From Eopsaltria australis (taxonomy: Eukaryota > Chordata > Aves > Passeriformes > Petroicidae): a stretch of 64,000 nucleotides of DNA. The stretch is taken from positions 6,290,501 through 6,354,500 of the forward strand of contig JAVTVJ010000072.1 of the NCBI GenBank assembly GCA_034509425.1. Direction: 5' to 3'. The notes beneath the pieces are model-generated. The model had not been told where the DNA came from, searched no databases, and saw only the letters and a program-made list of their open reading frames with translations. Positions 47,001-59,102 of this stretch are shown here, in pieces; positions within the stretch are counted from its first letter, which is position 1; each line of letters starts with the position of its first letter. Made by a program: the position numbers and the translations under genes.

Positions 47001-50000
47001 TATTCTTTACATGACTGTTGAGAGCCAGTGGAAAAAACAGACCATCCCAGGGCTGGATCCAGGCCTAGCAGAGTCAGGGTTATGTTTTTGTTTTGTTTTC
47101 CACTAAAAACTCAACACCCCTCTTCTCTCTTCTTCTCTTGCAGGGAAAGAATTGAACTCAACAAAGAGCTCTTCACCCACCAGCTCTTACTGTCCCACTG
47201 AGTCTTTTACAAAGTCTAGGTGCCAGCAGGAGCAGGGCTTTTGTACAAGAATTATTTGCCTGGTCCCTGGATGGTTGTACATCAAATCTGTCCCATAACA
47301 TGGGAAAGGAATGCTGATCTCTAATCTACTCACACTGAATTTAAAAGACCCTACCCTGGGCAATCAGCTTGTAGCACAGCAAGGCTTATGGTGGGAATAG
47401 TTGTGAGAAATCTCAGGCTCTTATGCAAGGTGCAGGGATGGCTGTAGCCATCAAGACTGAACAAGGTTTGATGAATGACACTGCTTTTTCCATATGTTGA
47501 AGGACCTGACATTGACCTCTGTAACTCTAAGAGGCTGACTTTAAAATAACCTGTTGAAAAAGAAAGGGAGAATATATATATTTGAGGCGTTCAGCCCCAT
47601 GTATTTCTTTAGTAGAAAGTGGACATCCGTCTTGAATCTGTCCAACTTTTCATGAAAACACCTACCAGAATGCTTCCTGGTTTGAGAAGAACTAATGGGT
47701 CTTGGTATACAAAAATCCATCTTTTTTTCAGAAAGGAGAAGAATTTTCTCTCCACTTTTCTTGGGTGGATGATCTCCTGTGTTTGCTGTGGCCTGGTCAT
47801 TGCCTTTGTTCCCACTAAGACACAAAGCACCAACTTGAGCCAGATTCTTTCTAGGGACCTCATGAGAATCACTGAATTGTGTTCTCTCTTTACATCGTGA
47901 ACTGAGAATAAACTTTGGCCTCCACTTTCTAGGTCTAGAAGTTTCACCCCTGTGCAGAGAACTGCATGCCATCTTAAACATATTACAATCTTGAGTATTG
48001 CCTTTTCATCCAAAAGAATCCTCAAGTCTTTTGATCTGGATAGTTTTTTGGAGTGTTTTTTCTTTTCTCATTCTTCTCAGTACAATGACTACTCAGAGTG
48101 TCCCATCAACATCTGTGTAGGGGTTCCTTTACACAGTCCTTTAAGTCCCAGATGAAGGTTTGTAGAATAAATGACTGCAGGTCAGTGCCCCTGTTCAACT
48201 GCTGCACCACTTTGTTCTCAGCATCTACTAAACTGTGATTGTTACCATATCCAAAACTCAGAGTAGTAAAATGAGAGACCTGGGAGAGAACTTTATTATC
48301 TTACTAATTTCTCAATCATTTAATTCTGTTGGCATGATTTGAATTGTTGATTGGAGTTGGAATGCAGATCAGCTCTTACAGCTCCAAAAGCCCTTTAACT
48401 CCCGTGGTAGAAAAGGAAGAACCCATAGGTAGATCATCCACTGTCACTAAATTTGTGTCCATTGCTGAGTCTCTGAAGATCTCCAGAGAGCTGATCTGAA
48501 ATCAAGGTTATTTCACATAAAATTAAATCTGAAGGTGGACTCACATTTTTAAAAAAAAATGGGACTCAATCCTTGAGCTTGTTTGAACTCTCTGGAATCA
48601 TTTTGGTAATCAAGGGGGTCACTTTTGCCATATGGAAAAAGATCTGTTGAGGGGAAAATAAAACAACGTGTGCAAAAGAGAGCAAAAGTCCTACAACACT
48701 GTGCACACAAAAAGTTTTTCTTTATATGTAAAAAATTTATTCATGGAACCAGTTTGAACTGACAATTTTGCATGAGAAGCCAGTGCCACTAATCACTTGC
48801 AGCATAAAACTTAAAAAATTTGTAGAGGAGTCCAAACTCTGTTCCGTTACAGACTTTGGTGGTTCTTTCGTCCACTTACATTGCTTTTTGTGGGATCACT
48901 TCAGCACAATTAAGAACACTTCCTTTGACCTATGCAATTTATATCAAAAACTTTTTGGTTATAAAACCAAACTGAGCGCAATTCCACTTTTAAGAATTAA
49001 ATCCTTCAATTACCCATGTACAAATCCTCAGTAAAGGTTTTGGCTTTACTGCTAAAGCCTTTATAACCCACAGAGGAGAGCCTGCACATAAAAACCCATG
49101 AAAATTAATGAACATGGACTTGCAGCAGTGAGAAATTTGGAATTCCTGTTCCTTGGGAACTTCCAGCGTGTCAAAACTTATTATTCTAAGCTGAAGCAAG
49201 TACTTTCAACATAATAAATTTGCACAAAAAGAAAAAGGAATTTCTTATAATTTCTGTAAAGAATTGCCAATACTACAATTGTCCTTGAATATAAATTATA
49301 ATGGAGGACTACCTATATTGAAATGCTTCCTTTTATTTGCTAGATTTGACAGACATGCTCCATTTGCCTGAAATTCAGTCGATACTGGACTTCACATTTT
49401 GTGAGGGTCTCTATTTTGACTTTGTAGTTAAAAGGCCAGAACCCCTAGGCTTCCCACAGACTAAACTTCTCTGTCCAAATCACATTTCTCATGCAGCACT
49501 AGAGTCACATGAGTATCAAACACAGCACATAATTCCGGCCAAGCCAAGTGCATGTTATTTCTTTGGAGCCGAGTCCTCCAAAGGACTATGGGTCCATTGA
49601 AGAAAGAACAAAGTTGCCAATTAAAACTTCCACAAGGCAACGCTCAAATAACGAAACTAAGCTGAATGCCATGGTGAACCTGGACTAAAAAATTAATTAT
49701 TTTGTATAAATAAAAAGAACAAACATTCTTTTATGAACCTGGGTTGTGTTTCATTTGGATTGCAACACTTCATTTTGTATCATTCCCACTGTGATTTTTA
49801 AAATTCTTCACTATGGAAAACCAGTCTGGTGAAAATTGCCATTCCTATTGGAACCTTACACCAGTGTAGGTGAGCACCATCTCTGCTGTTGTTAGACACC
49901 TCCTCCTCTCTGACAAGGACAAGCACAGTCCAGCCTTTGGTGAATCAACATAGGCAGGAATAAAGAAGCCAGAGGAAGTTAGGTGCTATAGCCAAATGTC

Positions 50001-51312
50001 ACCAGTAAAAGTACGTAGGGCTGTTAGTCATCTAGAATGACTTCTCTTTCTCATCCTCTCCCTGCCAGCCCTATGTCTTTTCTGCTGACAGATAACTGCT
50101 ATCCTAAATGTTGTGTTACTCCACAGCACATTAGCAGGAGTTCCACTGACGTAAGGGGATGATTCTCTCATATAAAGAGAGAGGAGACTGAAACCAAAGA
50201 CATTTCTGAGAAAGAACTGATCTTCCCAGTGTACTTGCTCTGTTACAGAGCAAGAGACTGCAGTTGCAGTAGACACATGTTCCTATTTTAGCCAGAATTT
50301 GAGCTTCCTGTTGCAGTTCAATGATCGTCTTGGGGCCAGATCTCCAGTGGGTACAAAACAAAGTAGTTCCTGCTGCTTAAAGAGTTTGAAATGAGAAAAG
50401 AGTCCCCTCTCCTGTGGCATTCATTGCACTTGTTCCTGTTATACATTATACCCACAATGCCTTCAGCATTGCCCTAAACACCACCCGTAAGGCTCCCTGT
50501 CTTAATCCAGCCCACAAAGACCAGAGCTCGGAAATTGAATAAAAACCAACTGTGCAAATGCATTTTGTAGGTCACAGGAAAGAAAAAAAGAAAGGTTTCA
50601 TAGAGCACATTTCAGTTTTCATTGGTGCTTCTGGCAACTTTCTTCCCCTACACATCATCATGGAAGAGACAAAACCCAGGCTCCCCGTTGCGTACACAAG
50701 AAAGGGAGACTTCCCTTGTGCTGCACTGTGCTGCAAGCTGTAAATTTCTGAAGAGCTCTGCTATAATCTTTTACAGTCTGCAATCCCACCCTTCAGCTTA
50801 ATGAAATGGAATGGTACAAATGCTCTCTGGACATTTCACTGCTGACAGTTACCCAACGTTTGTTTCAGCTGTTACAATATGGCTATTTTATTGTCTTTTT
50901 TTTTCTCTTGTACAATTTCATGACTAACTATGTGTAAAATGGAAGGAATTTGACTATCCTTTCTTCATCCAGTTGGACACAAACTGGACTGGTTCCTTTA
51001 ACTCACTTTTCAGCTGGCAGGGTTTGCTTTCTGTTTTCTTTTAAATGTCAGAAAAGGTTAAATAGGCTCTTCAAATCTGCAATAGATTTGGAAGATCTCT
51101 GGGGGTAAAACCTTCACAAGAGAAACAGTTTATATTAGTTCAAACAACAAACTCAGGTTCTGAACCTGGCAGGCAAGTAAAACAAACCTCACGCACATCT
51201 CACAAAAAATCACAGGATTTGTTTTTGCCCAATCTCAAAATATAACCAAATCTTTTGAATGGTTTGGATCTCTTTAACTGTCCTGTTGCTTAGGGCTTTT
51301 TTGCCGTTGCTT
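44081..51312. other. Non-coding stretch, nothing recognised
   Basis: No gene, RNA gene or interspersed repeat recognised. Two overlapping minus-strand frames at 47541-48025 (146 and 138 codons) are open in different frames over the same DNA and show no domain, so neither is credible. 48700-49250 is AT-rich with a small 7-bp-stem hairpin (GGCTTTA, CTGC, TAAAGCC) near 49041-49058. Confidence 0.55.
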
Positions 51313-51337
51313 CTTTGATTTGATTTGATTTGATTTA
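51313..51337 (+). repeat. Short (TTTGA)n repeat
   Basis: About four and a half copies of the pentamer TTTGA (TTTGATTTGATTTGATTTGA then TTTA). Confidence 0.85.
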
Positions 51338-54300
51338 TATTACTTTATATTTTACAGCTTGGAATTCCTCATGCAGATCAGTGAGTTGGACAGAAGAAAG
51401 TCACTCCCATCATTTTCCTGTGTTTGCCTGGTATCCTGCTTGGCCGCAGGAGTTACAAAGGGGTCAAGGCCCTAGCTAGCCTGTCTCATCTCTTCCTCAC
51501 TTGAAACAGAAAGCAAACACAAACACTGCGTCTAAAACTTGAAGGAAAGTTGGCGAGGACTTCGGCTTTCACAACTCGCTGAAAAATTCAGCATTCCTCA
51601 TACCACTGAAGCACTACCATCCCAGCTCAGCATTTGCCTGGCAGGTACAGTCTTTACCTCAGGTAAAGGGCAGGAGAGAAGACAGTAAAATGGTGCTTGG
51701 ATCCATAGAGCTGCCTATTACACATACCATCTCAAGATACTTTAATTTTGAGGCAAGATGGGACAAAAAACAATGTGCAGAGATTTTGAAGAGTGATGTG
51801 TGTTGGGTGACTAAGGCTTTATGCTTTCTACATGCAAACACAGTCCACACTAGAGGACAGATGCACTTATATCAAATTCCTGCCGATTCAAAAATAGCTT
51901 CTCTTCTACTGCCAGCTACATGCAAGGACTTTACAAATTCAGGGTGACCATTGTTTTAAGATTCTTTGGATGCATCTTCTCTTGTTTCTCACTGCCAATA
52001 TTGTTCATGAGGAAAGAGAGAGAATTTGGCCAGTGAGTAAAAGTTCTTGTGCAGAACAACAAGTCTGGATTTGGTGCACTTGCCCTAGGGTACTTGGAGT
52101 CAGAGACTCAGAACGTGGCAAGCATCTCATGAGGCAATGTTTCCCTGATAACTGGACCAGCTGCAAGTGTACCCCAAAGCAGAAGGACCTCTGCTTCTGC
52201 TTCAGGTTTTCAACTGCAAATGGAAAACTTCAGGTGGGACATTAAAGCTGGAGAATCCTTTGATTCCATCATTGGTAACTGAGGTTACTGATAACTGGTA
52301 GCCCCTGCCTGCTCTGTCCTCACCTTGCCATGGAGAAGCCAACGCTGTGTCCAGACTCCAGACAGAAGCTTGAGTAGGATGTGGTGGAGAGAGCACAGAC
52401 ATGTCTCAGCAGAGAGATCACGTTACTGTGGTGCTAAGCCCCTCACCTCAGCACTTTCCAGTGCCAGGATCCCTTCCCAGAACTCTCCTGCTTTGAGAAA
52501 AATGTGAAAAGTGGTTTAATTTGCCTCAGGCCTGTTATCACTTATGACAGCAATGATCAGAAACAGGGGCCATTAACAGCCCCAGTATTTAACTCATACA
52601 TTCACTTACATATAGAGAGTTCCCTGTCTGTATGATTAATGTCATCTCAACATATTCCATTAACAAAAATATGAAGTGCTTTGATTTTTTTCCCCCATGT
52701 GACTGGCAACATAAACACTTTGTCAAAAGCACTGAACAGATGGTAAGGCACTTAGGAAAGTTTGCTACCTTTAAAGAAGTTACTGGCCTTCAGCGAGCAC
52801 TTAAACCACCACAGGCAGTAATTGGAAGAAGGCTGTCCTTCAATTCCAGAGTGAAATAGAGTGAAACACAGTCACTGCATCCCTCATACAACAGTAACTC
52901 TGCATTCTCATGGTTTATAATGGGAAGCCACCCTCTTATCTGAAGCTGGTGGTCTCTCAGTAGAGAATGGCACAAGGAGCAGAGGATGGACAGAGTGTGG
53001 GACAGCAGCAGGCAGGGAGCAGAGCTCCAGTACATATTGGAAGGAAGCTTGCCACAGTGTCAGCGTTCACTCTTGGGTCACTTACGGCTGCCGTCTCCAT
53101 CCTTCTTTGCTGGGAAGTATGCTCAATTTCCATTTTCTACACAGTAAGCCTTACATTCTCACCTGACAGTATCCTTGGGTCTGGCTGTCTTGGCAACCAG
53201 ACTACTCTTTCTCATAATTTCCTAGAAATCATTACCAGTTTCACCCTCCCCAGTGTCTATTTTCACTTTTGGGTCTTTCAACAGCTTGAGTAATGAGCGT
53301 TGATCAACATCAACTTAACTCCCACAACATGAACTAATTATTTCTGCAGAGACCTCTTACCATGAAGACAAATCTGGAGGGGACTTTGTCTTCCCTGCTG
53401 CTACCTGAGGGAGTTTCAGATTTTGTTGTTCTCCTCATCTTCCTATGACATGGATTGCCTCGTGCAGCCTCTCGTTTTAACAGCTGGTATAGCTTGCAAC
53501 ATATCCAGGGCTAAAAGCTGGTAGGGTTTGCTAAAAACTGGAAGGGACTAAAGTATCATGAGAAACCTGAAACACCCCTTTTCCAGCTTCTGTTTTTTAC
53601 TGTGCAAGCTAAGTTATCCTCATTCCTCAGGCTTTACAATTACTTTATCAAGTCGTGCATCCAGAAGTGAGTTTGTTCAATTTCTTCTGAATTATTTCCC
53701 ACAAATATTCTTGTCATTTTCTCATTCTACTACTACAAAGTCTTTAAATATATGGATTTCTAAAATTCTAGATAACATTTGTTTGAGAGATTTCTAGTGC
53801 TAATATATTACTATGATTTGTTTTGCTATGTCTTTTTTCAAGGTAGCTCCTTCATCCCCAATGGAGATGTGATGGTCTTTCATATACTTGAATACTTCAG
53901 CATTTTTTCATGTACAGGCACATTCCTGATAGCTTTCTTCCTTGGATCCTACTATTGATGAACTGCCTGAACTTGTTTCAACCTTTCTGTTTGCCCTCAG
54001 ATGGCTATTAACTCACTGAATAAATATTGATCAAAAAAAGAAGTTATATATAAAATAGCCTGAATAAAGAAATGTGGAAGAAATATCATGAAAGTAAACC
54101 TTGGACACACTTTGGACAGTAGGTCTTGTCAAACAAATTTGATGCCCTTCTGTAAGGTAAGGTATTGTTCAAGTCTGACTCTAAGGCATAAGCTAGCAGA
54201 AAAAATAATAATATTCCCACCTACTCAACCTCTCATTGCCCTCCAACACCCTTTGTTAGAGCATGGTGGCAAAGATTTATAGTTTGGTATTTAACACAAC

Positions 54301-54469
54301 CAGGAGCCAGGCATAGTCATGGAGGCTAGGCTATGGGACCTCCAAAAATACAGGTATTGAATCAGCAGACTTCCCCGTCCTGAGAAAGGAGCCCTGTTTC
54401 CATTGAGGGCACAGAAATCCTGCAAAAATTTACCTAAACTTCTGAGTTAGTGTGGCTTCCAAAAACAGC
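51338..54469. other. Non-coding stretch, nothing recognised
   Basis: No gene or repeat recognised. All frames are under 110 codons without domains. Confidence 0.6.
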
Positions 54470-54870
54470 AATCACCATCCAGTTACTGCTCAGCAACATT
54501 AATTAAACATTGCTCATTAGGGAGCTCATTAGAAATGTTGTATGTTTGGATTACTGTCATTAGTTTCACTGAATTGCTAGGGCTCCATATTTTGATTTAA
54601 ATCAAATGAGCACTGAACATTATATAAAGCAGGAATGAATTAAAAACTGACTGACAGATCGCAAAATTTCAATCAGGGGAAAAGCCTGAATGACTGTATT
54701 TTTAGAGCTGCTGTTCTAGGATGAGGCTCATTTTGGATCTGCACTTTCTTCTCTGATTTAATAATGGGTATAAATCCCTGCTGATAAAAGTTACTCTGTG
54801 AAACAAGCATTGCTGGAGCAATGATCTATAATCAAAGCATTCAACTGATAAATTCAAATGAAATAGTTCA
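54470..54870. promoter_or_regulatory. AT-rich block, best candidate conserved enhancer in the window
   Basis: About 400 bp without frames or simple repeats. It contains CATTAATTAAAC, two GCTCATTAG copies 12 bp apart (54512-54520 and 54524-54532), a perfect 16-bp palindrome TTTGATTTAAATCAAA (54591-54606), GAATTAAAAACTGACTGACAG, GATTTAATAATGGG and ATAATCAAAGC (TCF/LEF-like). The mixture of paired homeodomain and TCF-like words in a stretch free of repeats resembles vertebrate developmental enhancers. This is inference from motif texture. Confidence 0.35.
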
Positions 54871-57800
54871 GTAAAATTTTCTGTCTAAGAGGAAGGCAGT
54901 TCATCACACCTTCAGAAAGACAGGTCCTCATCACAGATGTCTTAAGACGGAGCTTAGCAAAAAGACTGTTCATTCTGGTTATGAATACAAGCTAAACAGG
55001 GCTGATGAATTCACAGGATATGTTGAAAGAGAAATAATAACCTAACAGATGACATTATTACCTCTACAGATGACATTTATTGATGCCAGCTGGTTGCATC
55101 CTGTTCTGAATCCACACCTAAAAAAAGGATACAAAACCACAATATTTAGCATAACAGAACCACATGGTTGTTTTGAATCTGTAGAAATCCCCTCACCATG
55201 GGAGAGTTAAAGAAGTCAATCTGTTTAACTAATCACAAAAGCAACCAGGGAGACAAGAGGTGACTTGATTACTCTATAATTACCTTCCCAAGGAAAAAAT
55301 AGCAGTTGCTAAAGAAGTCCTTAATTCAGCAGAGAAATGCAGAACAAGAACCAGTAGCTTGGAGTTGACTTAAAACTTGGCACATTATTTAATTGGTAGG
55401 GGATAAGAATCAGCTAGAGTAATCTGCTTGTAGAAACAAAGAACATGCCTTGTCCTCTTGTTCTCGTGTTCTCATGCCTCGTCTTCTCCAAATAAGACTT
55501 GAGCATCTCTCTAGAAAGCACAATTTCACTGAGCATTGTTAATGGATTTTGTTAAGTGGTGACCAGGTGAAAAACTGCACCTAGGACTCATGAACTATGC
55601 AGATCAGATAACTCCAATGATCTGGCCTAGATTTAGATACTTTAGAACTAAGAACTGCCTGGTACTGACCAGGACTATGTGAGATATTTCATAGTACAGT
55701 AATATTTCAAACAAATTGTATTTGTCTTCTGTCTATTGCAGATAATCCTCTTGGGAAAAGTGCTTTAAAAGGTATTCTTTGAAAGATTGGCTGCCACTAT
55801 ATTGATTGGATTACTGGTAGCAGGCTGAGAAAAAGCTTGCAAAGTTATCTAGTACAACTGATACTTATTTATATGTTCATTTTACTTCTTTCTAGGTGAA
55901 AAAAAAAGTCTGAAATGACACAAAGTCAGCAGGTTCTCCTGTAACAGAATTCATGTGGCACTGGCACACTGGACTGCAGTCACAAACCGAGCCAAACCGA
56001 ACATTTAATGAAAGTAGTTTTTATCTGATGCTAGTAAGGCCAATCTCTCATAGAAATTACTATTTTTTCTCTGTTTTGACTTCTTTTGGGTTGGTGAAAA
56101 CCAATACCAAATAATTGGCAATTTCTGTGGCATCTATCTAGACAATATTAATTCGTCTGTCTTCTTTTCTTAACTAAATTTTTTTTCTGTGTATCCTCAC
56201 AGTAACTTCCTGCAAAGGAGGAGTACAATATCTTGGATTTATCTCATGCAGGAAAAGCCATAGACAGTGAATGGCCTTCTTGATACTCTTGCATTAAAAT
56301 CACCATGTTTGCTTGGTCTATGCCCACAGACACCCCTCTTTTCCAATACACTAATATTTTTGGAGAAGCCACTTAGACGGACTTATTTTTACCATTGAAA
56401 ATTTTCTTTGTATTCTCTAGAGTTTCTTGAATTCTCATACCAACATACGTGCACATGTCTCATCCCTAATAACCTCAAAGGGTTATTCATGACCTATTAA
56501 TTTCCAAGGCATGTGAGAGAAATAAAATGACTGATTTCACTGATGTTGTTCCTTCCTAATCCATTCAGAACATTTTGAATTTGAGAGAGGAGTTGTTTTC
56601 TTGAGCAATTTAGTTTTTTCTGGTTGTTTTCCAAAAACTAAGCAATGTTGGATAATCATTCATTTTCCAAGTACACCAGTGCATGGTCAGACTGTGACCT
56701 GTCTGTCTGGAATAATTTGCAAGATGCATTTTGCTATTTTATCCTGCAGATGTGACACTAAGACACATCTTCCATTAGCACTTGTTTATGCACTGTGACA
56801 CACAGATAAAACTAACCAGTCAAATCCCTTTATTTTAATCATCCACAGCAGTCAGGTATGGACGGGTAGACTTCAGGAAGTCTGGAGCTAAGAATACTTC
56901 TAATATACAAAAAATCCAAGTTGTGATTTCAGAAACTCTCATAGCTTACAGCCAGTGAACATATCCCAAACACTGGAGTCTTTTCATGAATGTCTGAGGT
57001 TGTGATTCAGAGATGGACAAGATCTGTCCACCCAAATGAGGTCTGCTGATGTCTTCCTGTATGATATGTACCCTGCCAATGTCCAAGCTGTTTGAAAATA
57101 CAGTATATTTTATACATACTAGAAGGCAATTCAATGCATGCATCTTCTGCTATTAACACTAGTATCTCCACCCAGCTGTTAAAATTGTATTTTCCTTCAG
57201 CCAAATGTGGTAGATCTTGACATTCTTCTAAAAAGAACATATTCATTTTTTGGCAAAGTTCTTGCAATTATCATTGACTCTTTTCTTGGTGATTTGGTAC
57301 TTTAGATTGCTGGAGGAGAATGTTCCAAAGCAACACAGTGATTTTTTTTCGCTTTATTTCTCTGGAAAGGTCAATAAGCCAAGGTAAAATCCATGCAGTT
57401 GTTTTGTGAAGAAACTAAGATATTTTGGCCCTGAAAGACATTGAACAGGACTGAAAACACCACAGAAGTTTGTAGCCTCAGGTTTGAAAAACACGAGCAG
57501 TCAGTTGTGCTAGAAAATAATTCAGTGCCATGCTTTAAAAGGTAAAATCAAAGAATTCTGTGTGCCATATAAAGTTGAAAAGAAAGCAGAATCCAAAAGG
57601 GTTGGGTGACCAGTTTTGAAACACTGTTTGAATAAGATGGATGGATTGGAGCTTGCCGTACTTGGTTTGCAGCCAGGAATAATCTTTTCAAAGCTAGAAG
57701 TGCTTTTGATCTCTGCCTACTCCTCCTCATCACTGTGAATCTCCAGGGATACAACCCTACAGTGCAATACAAGGGAAAGAAAATGTGCTTCAGAAGAGGG

Positions 57801-58559
57801 AGAGGAAAAAGGACAAGGAAGCCAATGAAATAGTATCTGAGAACAACACCGCTGCCTGTAATGACACTGACCTGCTGGTGCCAGTGGAAGAGTTTTGTAA
57901 TATTTTTCCAGGTCTGCTCTTGTTTTTGATACTAAGCTGTGGAGCTGGTTCTGTGACTCCATACCACCTTCAACACACTTCCGGGGTATTGGGAATGGTT
58001 CTTATGAACCTGTGACTTGGAAGTAAACCCAAATGTTTACAGGCCAAATTGAGCCAAATAGATCTCACATCAGTGGGAGTAGATACATTGAGGAGCAGGG
58101 GTCTCTGCATCACTATCCCTACCCCAGCTAGGAGCTGGCTGTGTTGGAGGTCGAATGCAATGTGTTTGCAGTGTGCAGCAAACCCAGGGAAGAATTTGGG
58201 AAGAAATAAAGGGGTACAATCCATCAAGTGAGTACAGCAGAGGGTTCAAAGGGCACATGGTATTGTTTATCATGGAATGCACACAGCTCAGCTGGAATGC
58301 CATTGCAGCTCCTATTTGAAAAAAGTAAGCGTCTTGTCTTTCAAGGGCCATCAGATCTCTTAGTTCCACAGCACCTCCAAAAACACTTCGGCATTAATTT
58401 TGGTTTAGACTGTACTTCTGGAGAAGGATGTGTCCACGGAATTACTGAGGCTGCAGACCTCTCCCTGGAGGTCTCTTGTTGTACCCTGTAAACTCTAGAA
58501 AATCAGAATGTCCTGCTGGGAGCGTAGCAATCCAGTCATTTCTGGATGCCTCTTCTTCT
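54871..58559. other. Non-coding stretch, nothing recognised
   Basis: No gene or repeat recognised. 55000-56600 is AT-rich with almost no open frames. Short frames at 56946-57267 (minus strand) and 57548-58491 (both strands) lack recognisable domains. Confidence 0.6.
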
Positions 58560-59102
58560 CTACAACTCAGATGCTGCTAAGACTGAAACAGAATCACCAC
58601 CTCCTGTTGGGTGGCATATCTTATGATGCATGGGAGATTTTAATAAGTTTTTTCTGTGAGTAATATAATCTCCCGGGACTGTGGATACAGGCTTGAGCCA
58701 TGGAATAAATGTGGCTTTTTGGGCTTGCACTCGTCCTGAGCAACATTCTCCACTCCAAACCGCACCCTGCGCTTGCTGGCGGGAGAGTATAAACACAGCT
58801 GGAAACTTCCTCTGGTTTCTTCCCATTCGATTTAGAAACCCCTGGTATGGAGGTACCCAATGGCATCTCCAGCAGTGACCACCATGCAGACCATTTCTGA
58901 AAGTCACCACAGTCATGGCTCCAGAGAAGCCTGCAAATTGCTGGCTGCCCTGAAGCTGTGCCAGGGAGCCAGGCCCTCCAGGGCTGTGGGGCTGGGCAAA
59001 CCCAGGAGGGACACAGACCATACATCATGTCAGCAGAGATGGATCTGTGCCTGCTGGGTGGTTGAAGGGCTACCCAGGCCCCACTCAGACCCCACATTTT
59101 GA
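58560..59102. other. GC-richer block open in several frames, judged non-coding
   Basis: Two minus-strand frames (58560-59021, 153 codons; 58621-59097, 158 codons) and a plus-strand frame with a real ATG (58860-59102, 80 codons) overlap. None has a recognisable domain. A lower frequency of stop codons in locally GC-richer DNA explains several frames being open at once. If anything here is real, the plus-strand frame starting MASPAVTTMQ is the simplest single-exon reading, but I have no support for it. Confidence 0.35.

Noticed and set aside
47541..48025. Two overlapping minus-strand frames of 146 and 138 codons plus a plus-strand frame of 93
   Set aside because: Three frames open over the same DNA cannot all be genes, and none resembles a known family.
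57007..57267. Minus-strand frame behind a TTCTTTTTAG acceptor-like string
   Set aside because: The frame reading directly from that acceptor closes after about 22 codons, and the longer frame has no coding-like codon pattern.
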